Source of the DNA: Pseudogymnoascus destructans
Taxonomy: Eukaryota > Ascomycota > Leotiomycetes > Thelebolales > Thelebolaceae
NCBI RefSeq assembly: GCF_001641265.1
Contig: NW_020167534.1
Location: 682,001 to 746,000, forward strand
Reading direction: 5' to 3'
Length of the DNA: 64,000 bases
The notes beneath the pieces are model-generated. The model worked only from the letters and a program-made list of their open reading frames with translations, made no database searches and had not been told where the DNA came from. Below are positions 11,929-22,509 of the stretch, in pieces. Made by a program: the position numbers and the translations under genes. Within the stretch, counting starts at the first letter, position 1. Each line of letters starts with the position of its first letter.

Positions 11929-12116
11929 CCCTCTTCCTCACCATCCGTCCCTCTTCCTCATCTTCCTCATCTTCCTCAACTTCTTCACCTTCCTCACCTT
12001 CCTCATCTTCCTCACCTTCCTCACCTTCCTCATCTTCCTCATCTTCCTCATCTTCCTCACCTTCCTCACCTTCCTCACCTTCCTCACCTTCCTCACCTTC
12101 CTCACCTTCCTCACCC
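11929..12116. repeat. Nonanucleotide-like microsatellite CTTCCTCAC/CTTCCTCAT
   Basis: About 185 bp of nearly perfect cttcctcac and cttcctcat units. The open frames crossing it are artefacts. Confidence 0.9.
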
Positions 12117-12502
12117 GGCCTTGTCCATCATCCCGTAAGCCTGGGCAGAAGAAATCACGCTGGCGCTGACGATATATAACCTATCCACATCCCGTCCGTC
12201 CTCTGTACGTCGCCCGGCCCGCCACCCACATCCACATCCACCCATCACACCACCGCGATCTACATAATAAAGGTGCTGAGAGGGCGCCCGCGGCAACCTT
12301 CACACGACGGTGCAATAGCGACTGTCCTGTATACAACTCACACACACATACGATACGCACGAGACAACGAGAATTCCACTCCCTCACACGCGCTGGCTGG
12401 CCTTCGCGACGACGAGTGAGACAGGTGTGCACACCCAAAGCAGGACTCGACGCTCTGCCTGAGCAGCAGACAACAAACATACACACACAACCAGCAGCAG
12501 TC

Positions 12503-13897
12503 ATGACTTCCATAGTAAGCCAGCCCATACCGTCTCCCTTTCCCTGCATATCCAGCCGCCGTCACTTTTGCCATCTTCAACCCCCACATCCTTCACCCGC
12601 CCCTACCTCTCCCTCACTCCCCCCTTCCTCCCCCCTTCCTCCCCCTTCCTCCCCCCTTCCTCCCCCCTTCCTCCCCCCTTTACAAATTCCAAACCTCAAC
12701 TAACCCTCTCTCTCCCTCCAGCTCTGCCTCGCGCACTACTGCGACACCCACGGCCCAACCCCCCTAATGGTGACCGAAGAGCTCCCCGCCCCCTGCACAA
12801 CCTGCCTCGACCCCCCCACCTACCCCGACACCCCCCTCCCCTCCGCCTCCCTCTTCCGCAACCCCTCCGGCTCCTTCAGCCCCCCCACAAACTCCATCCA
12901 GCTCTCGCGCCCGCGCCCCCCGTCGCCAACCCCCTCCACCCCGCCTGCCTCCCCGCGCATGGCACCGCGCATACACCGCCGCGACTCCTCTTTTCGAAAA
13001 ACCTACGACGAAGCAGATCGCAAGCGCGCCATCCCATGCGAAAACTGCGCACTCACCCTCCCGCGAAAGGTCTCCCCCTCACCATCCACCTCCGCTTCGA
13101 CATCACCCTCCACCCCCCCCCCTGCGGCGGACGACTCAACCTCGCCCATCCTCCGAACCCGCAAACCCTTCGCCCTCGTCTCCTCCGCCTCCTCGACACC
13201 AAAACACTCCCCCTCCCCCTCCGACTCCGACGAACCGGACTCCGCCCCTGCGCCCTCCCGCCGCCGCCGCTCTATACCGCGCTCGGTGGCAGCAAGTCAT
13301 TCTCAGAAACACACACACTACCTCGACTACACATCCTCCCACGATCCCTCCTCCACAACAACATTCTCCCTCCTCCGCGCCGCCTGCCTGCGCACCCTCT
13401 CCTGCGAGACGCTGCCCCCTTCTTCCCCTACCCCACAACCCGCTGGCGGCCCACTGTTCTTCGGCGATCCGTTGGCGGGGTATACCACCGCGTTCTTGTT
13501 CCGCATTCCCGATCCCTGGGCGAGGGGGCGGAGACGCGTATACGCCTTCCTCTGCCTCAGCGTCCTCAGCGAGCGCAAAGCAATGCGCGTCTTTGGCTTT
13601 CTCGCTGGTGCATTCCGCGAGTTGGCGGGGTGGATCCAAGGCTTAGCTGAGGCGGGCAACTCGGAGAGTGGTATTGCTGAGGGGGGGATTGATGAGGAAG
13701 GTGGTGGTCGTGGCAGAGGAGAGCGAGAGCCGAGGATACGAAGCAGTTTCCTTGGCAGCAGAGGAGATGAGAGGGGGAGGGGGGTGAGGGCTAGAGGGTT
13801 GGCGGAGGTGGTGGGGAGGCCGGACTTTTTTATTGAGTTGCATGTTCGCTTTGTGGCGTTGGCGGCGCAGTTGAGGTTTTTGGTTGAGGGGGGGTAG
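12503..13897 (+). CDS. LST7: LST7 / folliculin-like N-terminal domain protein
   Basis: Fungal counterpart of folliculin: with Lst4 (FNIP) it forms a vacuolar GAP complex for Rag-type GTPases in TORC1 amino-acid signalling (known for yeast Lst7). Exons 12503..12514 and 12722..13897 give 395 aa; the first exon encodes only MTSI and ends at GTAAGC. The first residues MTSI-LCLAHYCDTHGPTPLMVTEEL are the folliculin signature. A CxxC pair follows (PCTTC, CENC). The block SLLRAACLRTLSCET, then GGPLFFGDPLAGYTTAFLFRIPD, with RRRVYAFLCLS, matches the Longin/DENN N-terminal domain. Long Ser/Pro-rich inserts lie between. It lacks the C-terminal DENN part of animal folliculin, as fungal Lst7 does. Intron 1 (207 bp) contains a polypyrimidine minisatellite. 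Confidence 0.9.
12612..12678. repeat. Polypyrimidine repeat CCCCCTTCCT in LST7 intron 1
   Basis: Head-to-tail cccccttcct-like units fill the part of intron 1 upstream of the acceptor and would form an unusually long polypyrimidine tract. Confidence 0.8.
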
Positions 13898-14902
13898 GGG
13901 TGAGAGTTTCGTGTTCCGACAGAATGGGGTTACTTCTACGCTACGGGGGGCGGTGGGGGGTGGATGAGAGATGGAATGGATGGATGAGATGAGATGAGAC
14001 AAGACGGCCTCAACGAGCGATAGACGGTAGCGCGCGCGTGTGTATATTTTTATATGTACGGAAACCGGAAAACGGGTATGGGGAGCAGAACTGAACTGAG
14101 CTTGGGGATCTATAAAACAAGGCCATTGCTCCGCCTTCGGTATGGGGTGTTTTTTGTTTTTTTGAGAGAGAGATTTGGGCATTTGGGATTTGGCGCGGGG
14201 GGGGGGGCGAGGGAGCGGGTTTTGTTTTAAAGGGGGAGAGGGGGAGGGGATGATACCTGGGGGATGATGATAGAAGAGGGATGAGGGACGTGTGTTTGTG
14301 TTGTGGAGTGGAGTGTATTATATGTGTTTGTGGGTGATGGTGATGAGTATTGATATATAGAATGGATGGATGGTTTACAGAACGAGCTTTTTTGACTTCT
14401 CTGGTCTGCTGGTATATGCTTGCCTGCTTGCTTGCGCCGCTCATGAAAACCAAGGGAGGTAGAGGAGATAGAGGAGATGGGAAATGTATATTGTATCCAT
14501 TCCCTCTGTAGTTCATCTACTCGCGTGTTGGGGGTGTGGTGGAAGGTAACTTTAAACATCTTACTTCAACTCTATAGATATACTAATTATCACATTTATA
14601 TAACTTATATATATATATATATATATATTTTCGTGTAAAGCCAATAGTTCCACGCCCACTTCGTAACACTTGCAACGTATTTCGTATTTGCTTGGCCGCC
14701 GACGACGCCGATGACGACGCGCATTCAGCACTGACACCTCCCACCACCAACCCCCACCATATTATATCAACCATCCCCCTCCCTCCCCCCTCCCCTCCCC
14801 CTCTCCTCACCTCCCACCCCCCCCTCCCCTTCCCCTCCTCTCCCCCTCGCCCACGTCCTTGGCCCCACCCCTATACCCTCATCCCACTCACCCTCCTACA
14901 CC
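13898..14902. other. Intergenic: LST7 3' end and hydrolase promoter
   Basis: About 1 kb without a supportable gene. It contains a TA dinucleotide run (about 14606-14628), several short GATGGAT/GATGAGAT repeats (about 13970-14010) and C/T-rich promoter sequence just before the downstream start codon. Confidence 0.6.
14606..14628. repeat. (TA)n microsatellite
   Basis: About 11 TA dinucleotides in the LST7-hydrolase intergenic region. Confidence 0.85.
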
Positions 14903-16192
14903 ATGGCAGAAACATCCGACAGAGACTTCGCCATCGAATATGTCTGCGCAAAACGGATGCATCGATCGTTTACGATTCCGGGGACTGAGACGCGCAAGCC
15001 GCTAAAAGTCACCTATGCGATAGCAGGGCTAGAGAATGACGATGCGCCGACGGTGGTTTTTATATCGGGCATGTATGGGATGAGGTGGGTTGCGTTGCTG
15101 TGGCATGCTGTTGCGGTTAGGGTTGGGGTTAGGTTGGTTTGTGTTGATCGGTTCGTGTCCCTGCTTTCCTGAACCCCTTTCTCACTTGAGAGGAAAGACG
15201 AGTCCATAAACCCTCCTCTCAAGTCAAGTGACTCTCGTTTTCAGCTGTCCCCCCATTCTAACATCCCACAGACCCTCGTTTGGAGGTAGCACACCCGTCC
15301 CGCTATCAGAAAGGATAGACACCTGGCTCCTCACCCTCCCGCCTCTCGTGGACCACCTGGGATGTAGACACATCGTCCCCCTCGCCGCCTCAGCCGGGAC
15401 AATCTACCTCCTCAACACCCTGCACCACCTCCCCGAGCTCCTCCCCCCCGCCTCCCCCTACGCCGCCATCCTAACACCCTGGGTGCATCCGCGGGATTCT
15501 GGGGCGGGGATCATGTCGTTTGTGGCGTCGGATTGGATGCCTAAATTCCTCGTCGCCAACCACTGGGACGCCCTCAGCGGGTTTGTGGCTACGAAGCTCT
15601 TGCCAGCGTTCGCGGCTAGTGGGGGCGTGATGGAGGGGATTGCGGCGCTGGGGGGGGGCCTATCGAATCCTGCTGGTGCGCGGAGCGGGGGGGGGGATGA
15701 GGAAGATGACGAGGCGGCGATGAAAGCCTTCGGAATGACGAGGGCGAGGAGGAGCGAGGTCCAGAAGTTGGGGTTGAAAATGATGTTCACCGAAGAAACC
15801 AGCGGCGCCAACGCCGAAGCCCTCCTCTGTTCCCAAAAAGGCCCCGCTCCAGAAATAAGCTGGGGCGTCTGCAACGACTACCGCACCTTCGTCCCTCTCC
15901 TATCCGAGCAGTGGGAGGCCCGCGGTGGCGGGGGGGGAAGTTAAAAGTGCAAGCATTCTTTGCAGAGGATGATGCGATGATTGGGGGGGGGGGAGGAGGT
16001 TTTGGGAGGAATGTTGGGGGGGAGGAGGTGCGGGGGGGGATTGAGTATGGGGGGAGTGTGGTTGGGGGGGCGACGCATGATAGTGTTGGGGATCCGGAGA
16101 ATGGGGTGTTGGAGGAGGTTTTGAGGGAGGCGAGGAGGGCGCTGGGGGGGGGTCTAGATTGGCCGCGGGCAATTGGAATGGAGGGACAATAG
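14903..16192 (+). CDS. Alpha/beta hydrolase-fold protein (apparent frameshift at a G run)
   Basis: Predicted serine hydrolase of unknown substrate. Exons 14903..15150 and 15272..; the junction is GT-AG and in frame (CVD-R-PSFGGSTPV). N-terminal beta strands with PTVVFISGMYG, then the nucleophile elbow region AASAGTIYLLNTLHH, where A-x-S-A-G stands where G-x-S-x-G is usual, and ILTPWVHP. The frame runs out at 15944 after a run of eight G; the next frame continues at once with KLKVQAFFAEDDAMIGG and THDSVGDPENGVLEEV up to 16192, the expected acid and histidine part of the fold. A one-base homopolymer error or a recent mutation is the likely cause. Without the second part the enzyme would lack its catalytic Asp and His. 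Confidence 0.75.
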
Positions 16193-17011
16193 TATAAAGA
16201 CTAGCTTTGTGCCATTTGATCGGGGGGTGGAATGGAATGTGAGATTTTGGACAATTGATCCAGCATAAAACGCCTCCCTCTACTTTCGTCAAGGACGTTA
16301 TGTGATATACTATGCCAGCGGCGAAACCAACGTGCCTTCTTCAGGAAGTTCTGCGAGAATGTCACCGTGAATATCGGCAGTGGCGGTGAGAAGTGTCGAC
16401 AGCGGTAGGTAAACCGGTGACGGGGGGGTAATGACAGCCAGACGAGGGGGGTGACGGTAGAAGTTGATTTCAGTTCTCTGATCTTGCAGCACCCCTGAAC
16501 ACGAGAGAGCCTCACGAAGACTAATATATCCCAAAGCAGCTAACGAACTGTAGTTGAAATATTAGCTTCTTGTTATTGTTGCTTGAATTTGAGTGAGAGT
16601 CGTCGCATTAGCCAAATTATGGCCAACAGGGTCGATGTGTAATGCCTCATGTCGAACTCTTGGCAGACCCAGGACCTTCCACACCATACCCAGATTTGAA
16701 AACAAATAGGAAACGGTTAACAAATAACTTGCCTTGGTGCTCGGGTTCTGCTACATAAATGCCTTTAGAATTGGTAGTGGACGTTGGGTGGAAATCAAAA
16801 GCCGAGATGCGGTTATACATCTAGACCACGGCCTCAACTATCTCCCCACACTCTACGTCCCCGGACCTCAGAACACACAGGGCACAATCGATAGGGACAC
16901 TGATGGAAATAGACAAAGCTTTCATTTAACCCCCGATTTATATACGCCCTTTGCGCCGGGTTTTGGTAGTTATATATCAACCGTAAAAGCATCCCATAGA
17001 GTATCCGCCCC
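16193..17011. other. Intergenic between convergent hydrolase and RPA34
   Basis: About 820 bp holding 3' ends of two convergent genes. Open frames are short and without family features. No RNA gene recognised. Confidence 0.5.
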
Positions 17012-18076
17012 TTACTTCCTCGCCTTCTTCTCCTTCCCCTTCTTCCCCTTGTCCTTCTTCTCCTTCTCCTTCCTCTCCTTCTCCTTCTCCCCCTCCTCTA
17101 CCTCCCCACTCTTCTTATGCTTCTTAAACTGCGGCCTCTCCCCCACCTCCTCCTCCTCCTCCTCCCCCCCAATCTCCCCACACTCCCCCCCTCCCCAAAC
17201 CCAATCGGCCGAAACCTCATCCTCAACCCCCCCGGCTGCTTCCTCGCCTCCCTCTTCCTCCCCACATACGTCTCCCCCCCCACCACATTCACCCTCTGCA
17301 AATGCAGCGTCCTCTCCACCGGCGCAGCCAACGCCTTATACCCCCCCTTCCCCGGCAAAAGAACACGCGTCGTATCCGCCGTCGCCGCCGCAAGCACAAC
17401 GCTATATTCACCACCCGGCAATGATATCGTCGGTGCGTCCTCGTCCGCGCCGGTGCGGGCGGGTAGACTGAGGTTCTTGAGGCTGGCAAGAGAGAGGGAG
17501 GCGGGCGCGGTGATGTGCCAGATTTGCCTGTTGGCTAGCGCGGCGGGGGTGAGGAGTTTGTTGGTGGTGGAGGAGGCGGGGAGGGGTGTGTAGCCTTTGG
17601 GAGGGGCGAAGGGCGCGGGGCGCGAGGTGTGTTGGGCGGCGGGTGTTGGGGCTGGGGAGGGGTTTTTGCTGCGTTTTGGGAGGGTGGTTCTGGGGTGTGT
17701 TAGTTTGGGGTTTGATTCTCGAGGGATTGGGGGATTGGGGAGTTGGGAGGGTGGTGGTGATGGGGACTTACCTAGGTGCCGTCACTTTCACAGGTAATTC
17801 CTCCTCGCTCTCACTCTCACTTCCGCTTCCACTCCCACCCTCGCTTTCGCTGCCGCTGCTGCTCGTCTCCTCGTCCGGCCCAGATACTGACCCAGCCTCG
17901 TCATTCGAATCGCTCCCCTCCTCGCTCGAGGCATCGTCCATGTCAATATCGCTATCAGCGATGCGCTCCATGCTCCTCTCAGCCTCCTTCTTCTTCGCAG
18001 CAGTTTTCGACGCCTTCGCAGGTTTAGCCGCCACGGCCTTCTTAGACTCCTTCTTGGAGGGGTTCGAGGACGCCAT
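17012..18076 (-). CDS. RPA34: DNA-directed RNA polymerase I subunit RPA34-like
   Basis: Subunit of the Pol I heterodimer (Rpa34.5/Rpa49) that acts like TFIIF in rRNA transcription. Minus-strand exons 17772..18076 and 17689 downwards, with a GTAAGT donor and an in-frame junction. The N-terminus is a Lys/Ala-rich then Ser/Glu/Asp-rich disordered region (residues 1-100). The dimerisation domain follows: PPKGYTPLPASS, QIWHITAPASLSL, SLPGGEYSVVL, and GLRMRFRPIGFGEGG, the most typical RPA34 motif. The strict frame ends at 17098 in an arginine-rich tail. One base off, after the run of seven G, the sequence encodes a Glu run, RPQFKKHKKSGE and a Lys/Glu-rich tail ending at 17012, which is what RPA34 proteins normally carry. 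I give the longer extent. Divergent from GRC3. Confidence 0.8.
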
Positions 18077-18304
18077 CTTGTGAGTGTGGGGGGTGGTGGG
18101 CGGAGCGATTGGGACCGATTGAGGTTGAGGCTGGTGTGGTGGTCGAGAGCTTTTTTTTTGGCGGAGGTCGGTAATTTTTGCGATAAGCCTTGCGCTGGGC
18201 GATTCTGGAAAAGCGATAAGAGAATCGGCGATTGGGCCGTCTTCGAACAACCTTTCAGCGACGACACTCGATCGGGACAGGATTTTTTTTGGGGACGACG
18301 AGAG
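18077..18304. promoter_or_regulatory. Shared 228 bp divergent promoter RPA34 / GRC3
   Basis: Only 228 bp separate the two start codons, so the core promoters must be shared or back to back. Both products act in rRNA production. A T8 run occurs at about 18151-18158 and another T run near 18285. I did not recognise a known ribosome-biogenesis motif. Confidence 0.7.
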
Positions 18305-20715
18305 ATGTCGTCGAATAAGAGGAGGAAATTGAATGCCGATGTCGAAACGAAGAGTAAGTCCCTTTGGACCCGTGTGTGGTGCGGATATCTAACACAACGC
18401 AGGTATAAGCGCCTTCGCAGCGCGCCAGCAGCGCAAGCTCGCCACCGCAGAAGGCGCAGCAGTCGGCGCCGCAGAAGCAGTTCTCGAAGGCGAAGGCCCC
18501 GATGAGCTGAACGGCGCGTCGTTTGTGGAGGCCGGGAAGACGTCGAGGGCGTTTCGGCTGGGGATTGAGGGGGCGGGAGAGGCGAAGGCGGAGGAGGGGG
18601 AGTTCTCGGATTCTTCGCCGTATGAGGGACGGGATGAGGTGAGGGGGTCGGGGTGGGTTATTCCGCGAATGGGGGGGGGATGTGAGGGTATTGTGCTGAT
18701 GGATGTGTAGGAAGAAGTCACGTGGGACGAATACGCCGTCTGAGCATCCTGTGGTGGAGTTTACGACTGTGAAGGCGAGGGGGGACCGGATTGTGCGCGA
18801 TAAGGGTGGTGGGGTGAGCGTTAGGCTTGCGCCTGGAGAGGTATGTTTGTGGTGGTATTTTGTGGTGATCAGGGGCTGACTCTTCACAGCGGGTGGTGGT
18901 TCTGGGAGAGTATCGTCTTGCGGTTCGTAAAGGGCGGGCTACGGTGCTGGGGGCTTCGTTGTCGCCTGATAGCACGAGACCATATGTTGATGTGTATGCT
19001 CCTTCGTCTCACTCATTGCCTGTTATAAGGTATTTGGAGTCTGAGGACAACGAGGTTATCATTAGCTTGGGCCAGCTTAAGTCTGGGCTGAGGCCCCTGA
19101 AGAAGCTTTCGCCGTTGTTTTCTAGGTTGTGGAATGAAAGCGCGACAGCCTTAGATGGTGGAGTGGACTCAGATCAAAGGAGTTCTTTTCAAATTGTATG
19201 TCCTACAGCCCATTCCGTAGGTTTAAGGCTAACCCCGTGCAGCTTTTCTCTACTGTAGATGGCCCGCGGAAGATTCCTCTTCACAAAGTCTACTCACCCC
19301 CAGAATGGAACGAGACGTTTGCAGCAGTATCTTCTGGTAAATGGAACCGCGATGGCATATCAAGCACGATGATCTGCGGCCCAAAGTCATCTGGGAAATC
19401 TACATTCGCCAAACTTCTCGTCAACCGCCTGTTAACCTTAACTCCACCGCCCAAGTCCCGGTCGAAAAGGCCAGCTGGTGTATTGCTTCTTGACCTCGAC
19501 CCAGGACAGCCAGAATACTCGCCTCCGGGGCAACTATCTCTGGTGCACCTCCTAAAACCGAACTTTGGACCACCATATACACATCCCGACGCTGATAGTG
19601 GCGGATGCACCGTTATACAAGCCCATTCAGTCTGCGCCACATCTCCATCAGCCGACTCGGATCATTACATGGCATGCGTGTCCGATCTACTCAGCCATTA
19701 CCGGCACTACATATCTTCACACGCAGAGTGCCCCCTGATAATCAACACACCAGGATGGATTCTCGGGACCGGACTTGAACTACTCATGGAGCTCATCAAA
19801 AAGGCGAAGCCCACGGTGGTCATATACATGTCCACCGAAGGGCCTGTAGATGTTGTCGGGAGCCTGCGGGAAGAGGCGAGGCAGACACCAGTCATCGAGT
19901 TGCCATCACAGATGAGCGAGTATACGACTAGGACTGCAGCTCAGCTGAGGATTATGCAGACGATGTCTTACTTCCATCTAAATAGGTCTGGTACTACGGC
20001 GCCGTGGAACTGGAGTCCGTTGGCATCAATGGCACCTTGGATGGTTAAGTACTCGGGGCAGGACTCGGGAATACTGGGGGTTATGTGTATTGGGGAGCAG
20101 CCGGCACCGCAGTTTCTTAACGATGCTATCAACGGGAGCGTAGTGGCTGTGGTCGTGGTGGACGACGAGCTTGCCATCCGTGCATCTGGGGAAGAGGGAG
20201 CAGATAATGGAGATGGCCTCTCATCGGACATATCTCCCATGGTGGCAACCAATACGGCAAACGAACACCTACCCTACCTCGAGCCTGGACCTAATGGTTA
20301 TCCCGATCCGAAGCACTGCCACTCAATCGGCTTCGCATTAGTGCGCGGCATCGACACCAAATCCAAGTGTCTGCAGCTCCTCACAGCAATACCCCACAGG
20401 GCCATCAGAGAACTGGCTATCTCCAAGAAGTCGATTGTCCTTGTTAGTGGTAAGCTCGAGACGCCGGGCTGGGCGTATACGGAGAAACTACATCAGAAGG
20501 CCGTTGTGGCGCTGAATCGGCGGAAGAAAGAGCTTGGTGGACAGGTGGACGATGAGGAGTCCGGTGAGAAGGAGATGGAGGTGGATGAGGACTATATGGA
20601 CGAGTTTGAGAATTCGCCTTGGGTTGAGCGGCTGGAGGGGCATCGGGGGAGGGGTGCTGGGGAGAGAGTGTGGAAGGTGCGGAGGGATCTGGGACGCAGT
20701 GGTGATGGTGGTTGA
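18305..20715 (+). CDS. GRC3: Polynucleotide 5'-hydroxyl-kinase GRC3
   Basis: Clp1-family RNA kinase; with Las1 it processes ITS2 of pre-rRNA, and in yeast it also affects Pol I termination. Exons: 18305..18353, 18403..about 18652, about 18711..18840, 18890..19195 and 19243..20715, about 735 aa. The second/third exon junction is uncertain: donor GTGGGT at 18653 with acceptor TAG (18708-18710) keeps frame; donor GTGAGG at 18639 with an acceptor four bases later also would. Motifs: RLAPGERVVVLGEYRLAV (N-terminal beta domain), P-loop GPKSSGKSTFAKLL, GVLLLDLDPGQPEYSPPG (Walker B-like DLDxGQ), PLIINTPGW, and a C-terminal region with GFALVRGID and VLVSGKLETPGW. The P-loop and DLDPGQ motifs distinguish GRC3 from Clp1 together with the nucleolar-type N-terminus. 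Confidence 0.93.
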
Positions 20716-21198
20716 AGCGCCACGATCTAGAGTAGACGGCCACGTACTATGATATATTGAACTGCTATATACATTTATTTTATATATCCGTACGAGTGAA
20801 TGGCCAGAGAGTTCAGCCAAGATAATGAAGAGGACCTATACCAGTAGCGTATCACTACAGTTCTCACTATTCTGAACGCATATCGTCTCACATCTCACGT
20901 GACCACCTTCCTCCTCAAGAATCGTCAACGCTATTCCCAAAACAGTCAAGCGCCACGCAAACCTGCCAAGCCAGTTGCGTCGCTACCCGGCTTGGTTCGT
21001 TGCCTTGCAGCACCGCCTCCCATCAACGTCCGTCCCTCCCTCCAACTCTCCTCACTCTTACACCATCCCAATCATCCTTCTTTCCAATAACATCATATCA
21101 TAACAACAATACTGCAACGACTGTGCGCCATATACATATTTACTGCGAATTGTTAACCTCGCACCGAAATCCGTCGATACAGCTTCCTGGTCGCAATC
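20716..21198. other. Intergenic: GRC3 3' end and PEP4 promoter
   Basis: 483 bp. Contains the GRC3 3' UTR and the PEP4 promoter and 5' leader. Apart from the CACGTG site listed separately I see no further elements. Confidence 0.6.
20895..20903. promoter_or_regulatory. E-box TCACGTGAC upstream of PEP4
   Basis: CACGTG at 20896-20901 within tcacgtgacc, about 298 bp before the PEP4 start codon. CACGTG is the site of bHLH factors, and GTCACGTGAC-like sites control lysosomal genes in animals. Assigning a role here is inference. Confidence 0.35.
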
Positions 21199-22509
21199 AT
21201 GAAGGGCGCTCTCTTCACGGCGGCTATGCTGCTGGGCTCGGCGTCGGCCGGTGTCCACAAGATGAAGCTCCAGAAGATCCCTCTTGCGGAGCAGCTGGTG
21301 AGTTCTTCCTTATCCAGGTTGGAGCAGGCCGTATTCGATGATCGTCGCTGACTTATTGCGCTGTAGGAGTTCGCCAATGTCGAGACCCATGTGAGGAATC
21401 TCGGCCAGAAGTACATGGGCATCCGCCCGCAAACCCACGTCGATGCCGTCTTCCAAGAGTCATCGTCCATTAAGCAGGGCGGCCACCTCGTCCCCGTCAG
21501 CAACTTCTTAAACGCACAGTGTAAGCTATATCCAAACCTATGACGTACTGTTCCTTGGCGGCTAATCCGATTAGACTTCTCCGAGATCACCATCGGCAAC
21601 CCACCACAGACATTCAAGGTCGTCCTTGACACCGGCAGCTCCAACCTCTGGGTTCCATCCCAGTCTTGCGGCTCCATCGCCTGCTACCTCCACAGCAAGT
21701 ACGACTCGAGCGAGTCCAAGACCTACGAGAAGAACGGCACCGAGTTCGCCATCCAGTACGGCTCCGGCAGCGTCAGCGGATACATCTCCCAGGACCAGGT
21801 CACCATCGGCGACTTGGTAATCAAGGACCAGCTCTTCGGCGAGGCCGTTGAGGAGCCCGGACTTGCCTTTGCCTTTGGTCGCTTCGACGGTATCCTGGGT
21901 CTCGGCTTCGACACCATCTCCGTCAACAAGGTCGTCCCACCCTTCTACAGCATGATCGACCAGGGCCTCCTCGACGAGAAGGTCTTCTCCTTCTACCTCG
22001 CCGATGACAAGTCCCAGTCCGAGGCCGTCTTCGGCGGAATCGACAAGTCCCACTACACCGGCGACTTGACCTATATCCCCCTCCGCCGCAAGGCCTACTG
22101 GGAAGTCGACTTCGACGCCATCTCCTTCGGCGACGTCAAGGCGGACCTCGACAACACCGGCGTCATACTCGACACCGGCACCTCCCTCAACACCCTCCCC
22201 TCCTCCCTCGCTGAGCTCCTCAACAAGGAGATCGGCGCTAAGAAGGGCTACAACGGCCAGTACACCATCGACTGCAAGAAGCGCGATGACCTCCCAGATA
22301 TCACCTTCACCCTTGCTGGCCATGACTTCGCACTCAGCGCTTATGATTATACCCTTGAGATGGGCGGAAGCTGCGTGTCTACCTTTATGGGAATGGATAT
22401 GCCCGAGCCTGTTGGCCCGTTGGCTATCCTCGGTGATGCGTTCCTGAGGAGGTGGTACAGCGTGTATGATCTCGAGAAGGGTGCTGTTGGCCTGGCTGCC
22501 GCAAAATAG
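21199..22509 (+). CDS. PEP4: Vacuolar aspartyl protease (proteinase A)
   Basis: Pepsin-family endopeptidase that activates vacuolar zymogens. Exons 21199..21297, 21367..21520 and 21575..22509 give 395 aa, the usual length of Aspergillus PEP2-type enzymes. Residues 1-18 are a signal peptide (MKGALFTAAMLLGSASAG). A propeptide follows with KMKLQKIPLAEQL and the LGQKYMG region. The mature bilobal enzyme starts near YFSEITIGNPPQTF. Both catalytic aspartates are present: VVLDTGSSNLW (Asp103) and ILDTGTSLNTLPS (Asp284). Other marks are the flap YGSGSVSGY, FDGILGLGF and the C-terminal ILGDAFLRRWYSVYDL. The C-terminus GLAAAK is typical of vacuolar rather than secreted forms. One N-glycosylation sequon (NGTE) is visible. 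The last functional gene before the decay island. Confidence 0.96.

Larger units (their letters stand above)
8727..12502. other. 3.8 kb gene-free interval rich in simple repeats
   Basis: No supportable protein gene. Open frames here are low-complexity artefacts of microsatellites (Glu/Asp, Ser/Pro/Leu or Arg/Gly repeats). Many short-period arrays are listed separately. The interval lies between the prefoldin 6 end and LST7 and is by far the longest non-coding stretch in the housekeeping half. A non-coding transcript cannot be excluded. Confidence 0.7.

Noticed and set aside
12568..13650. 360-codon Pro/Leu/Arg-rich plus-strand frame
   Set aside because: Shadow of LST7 in another frame, driven by C-rich composition.
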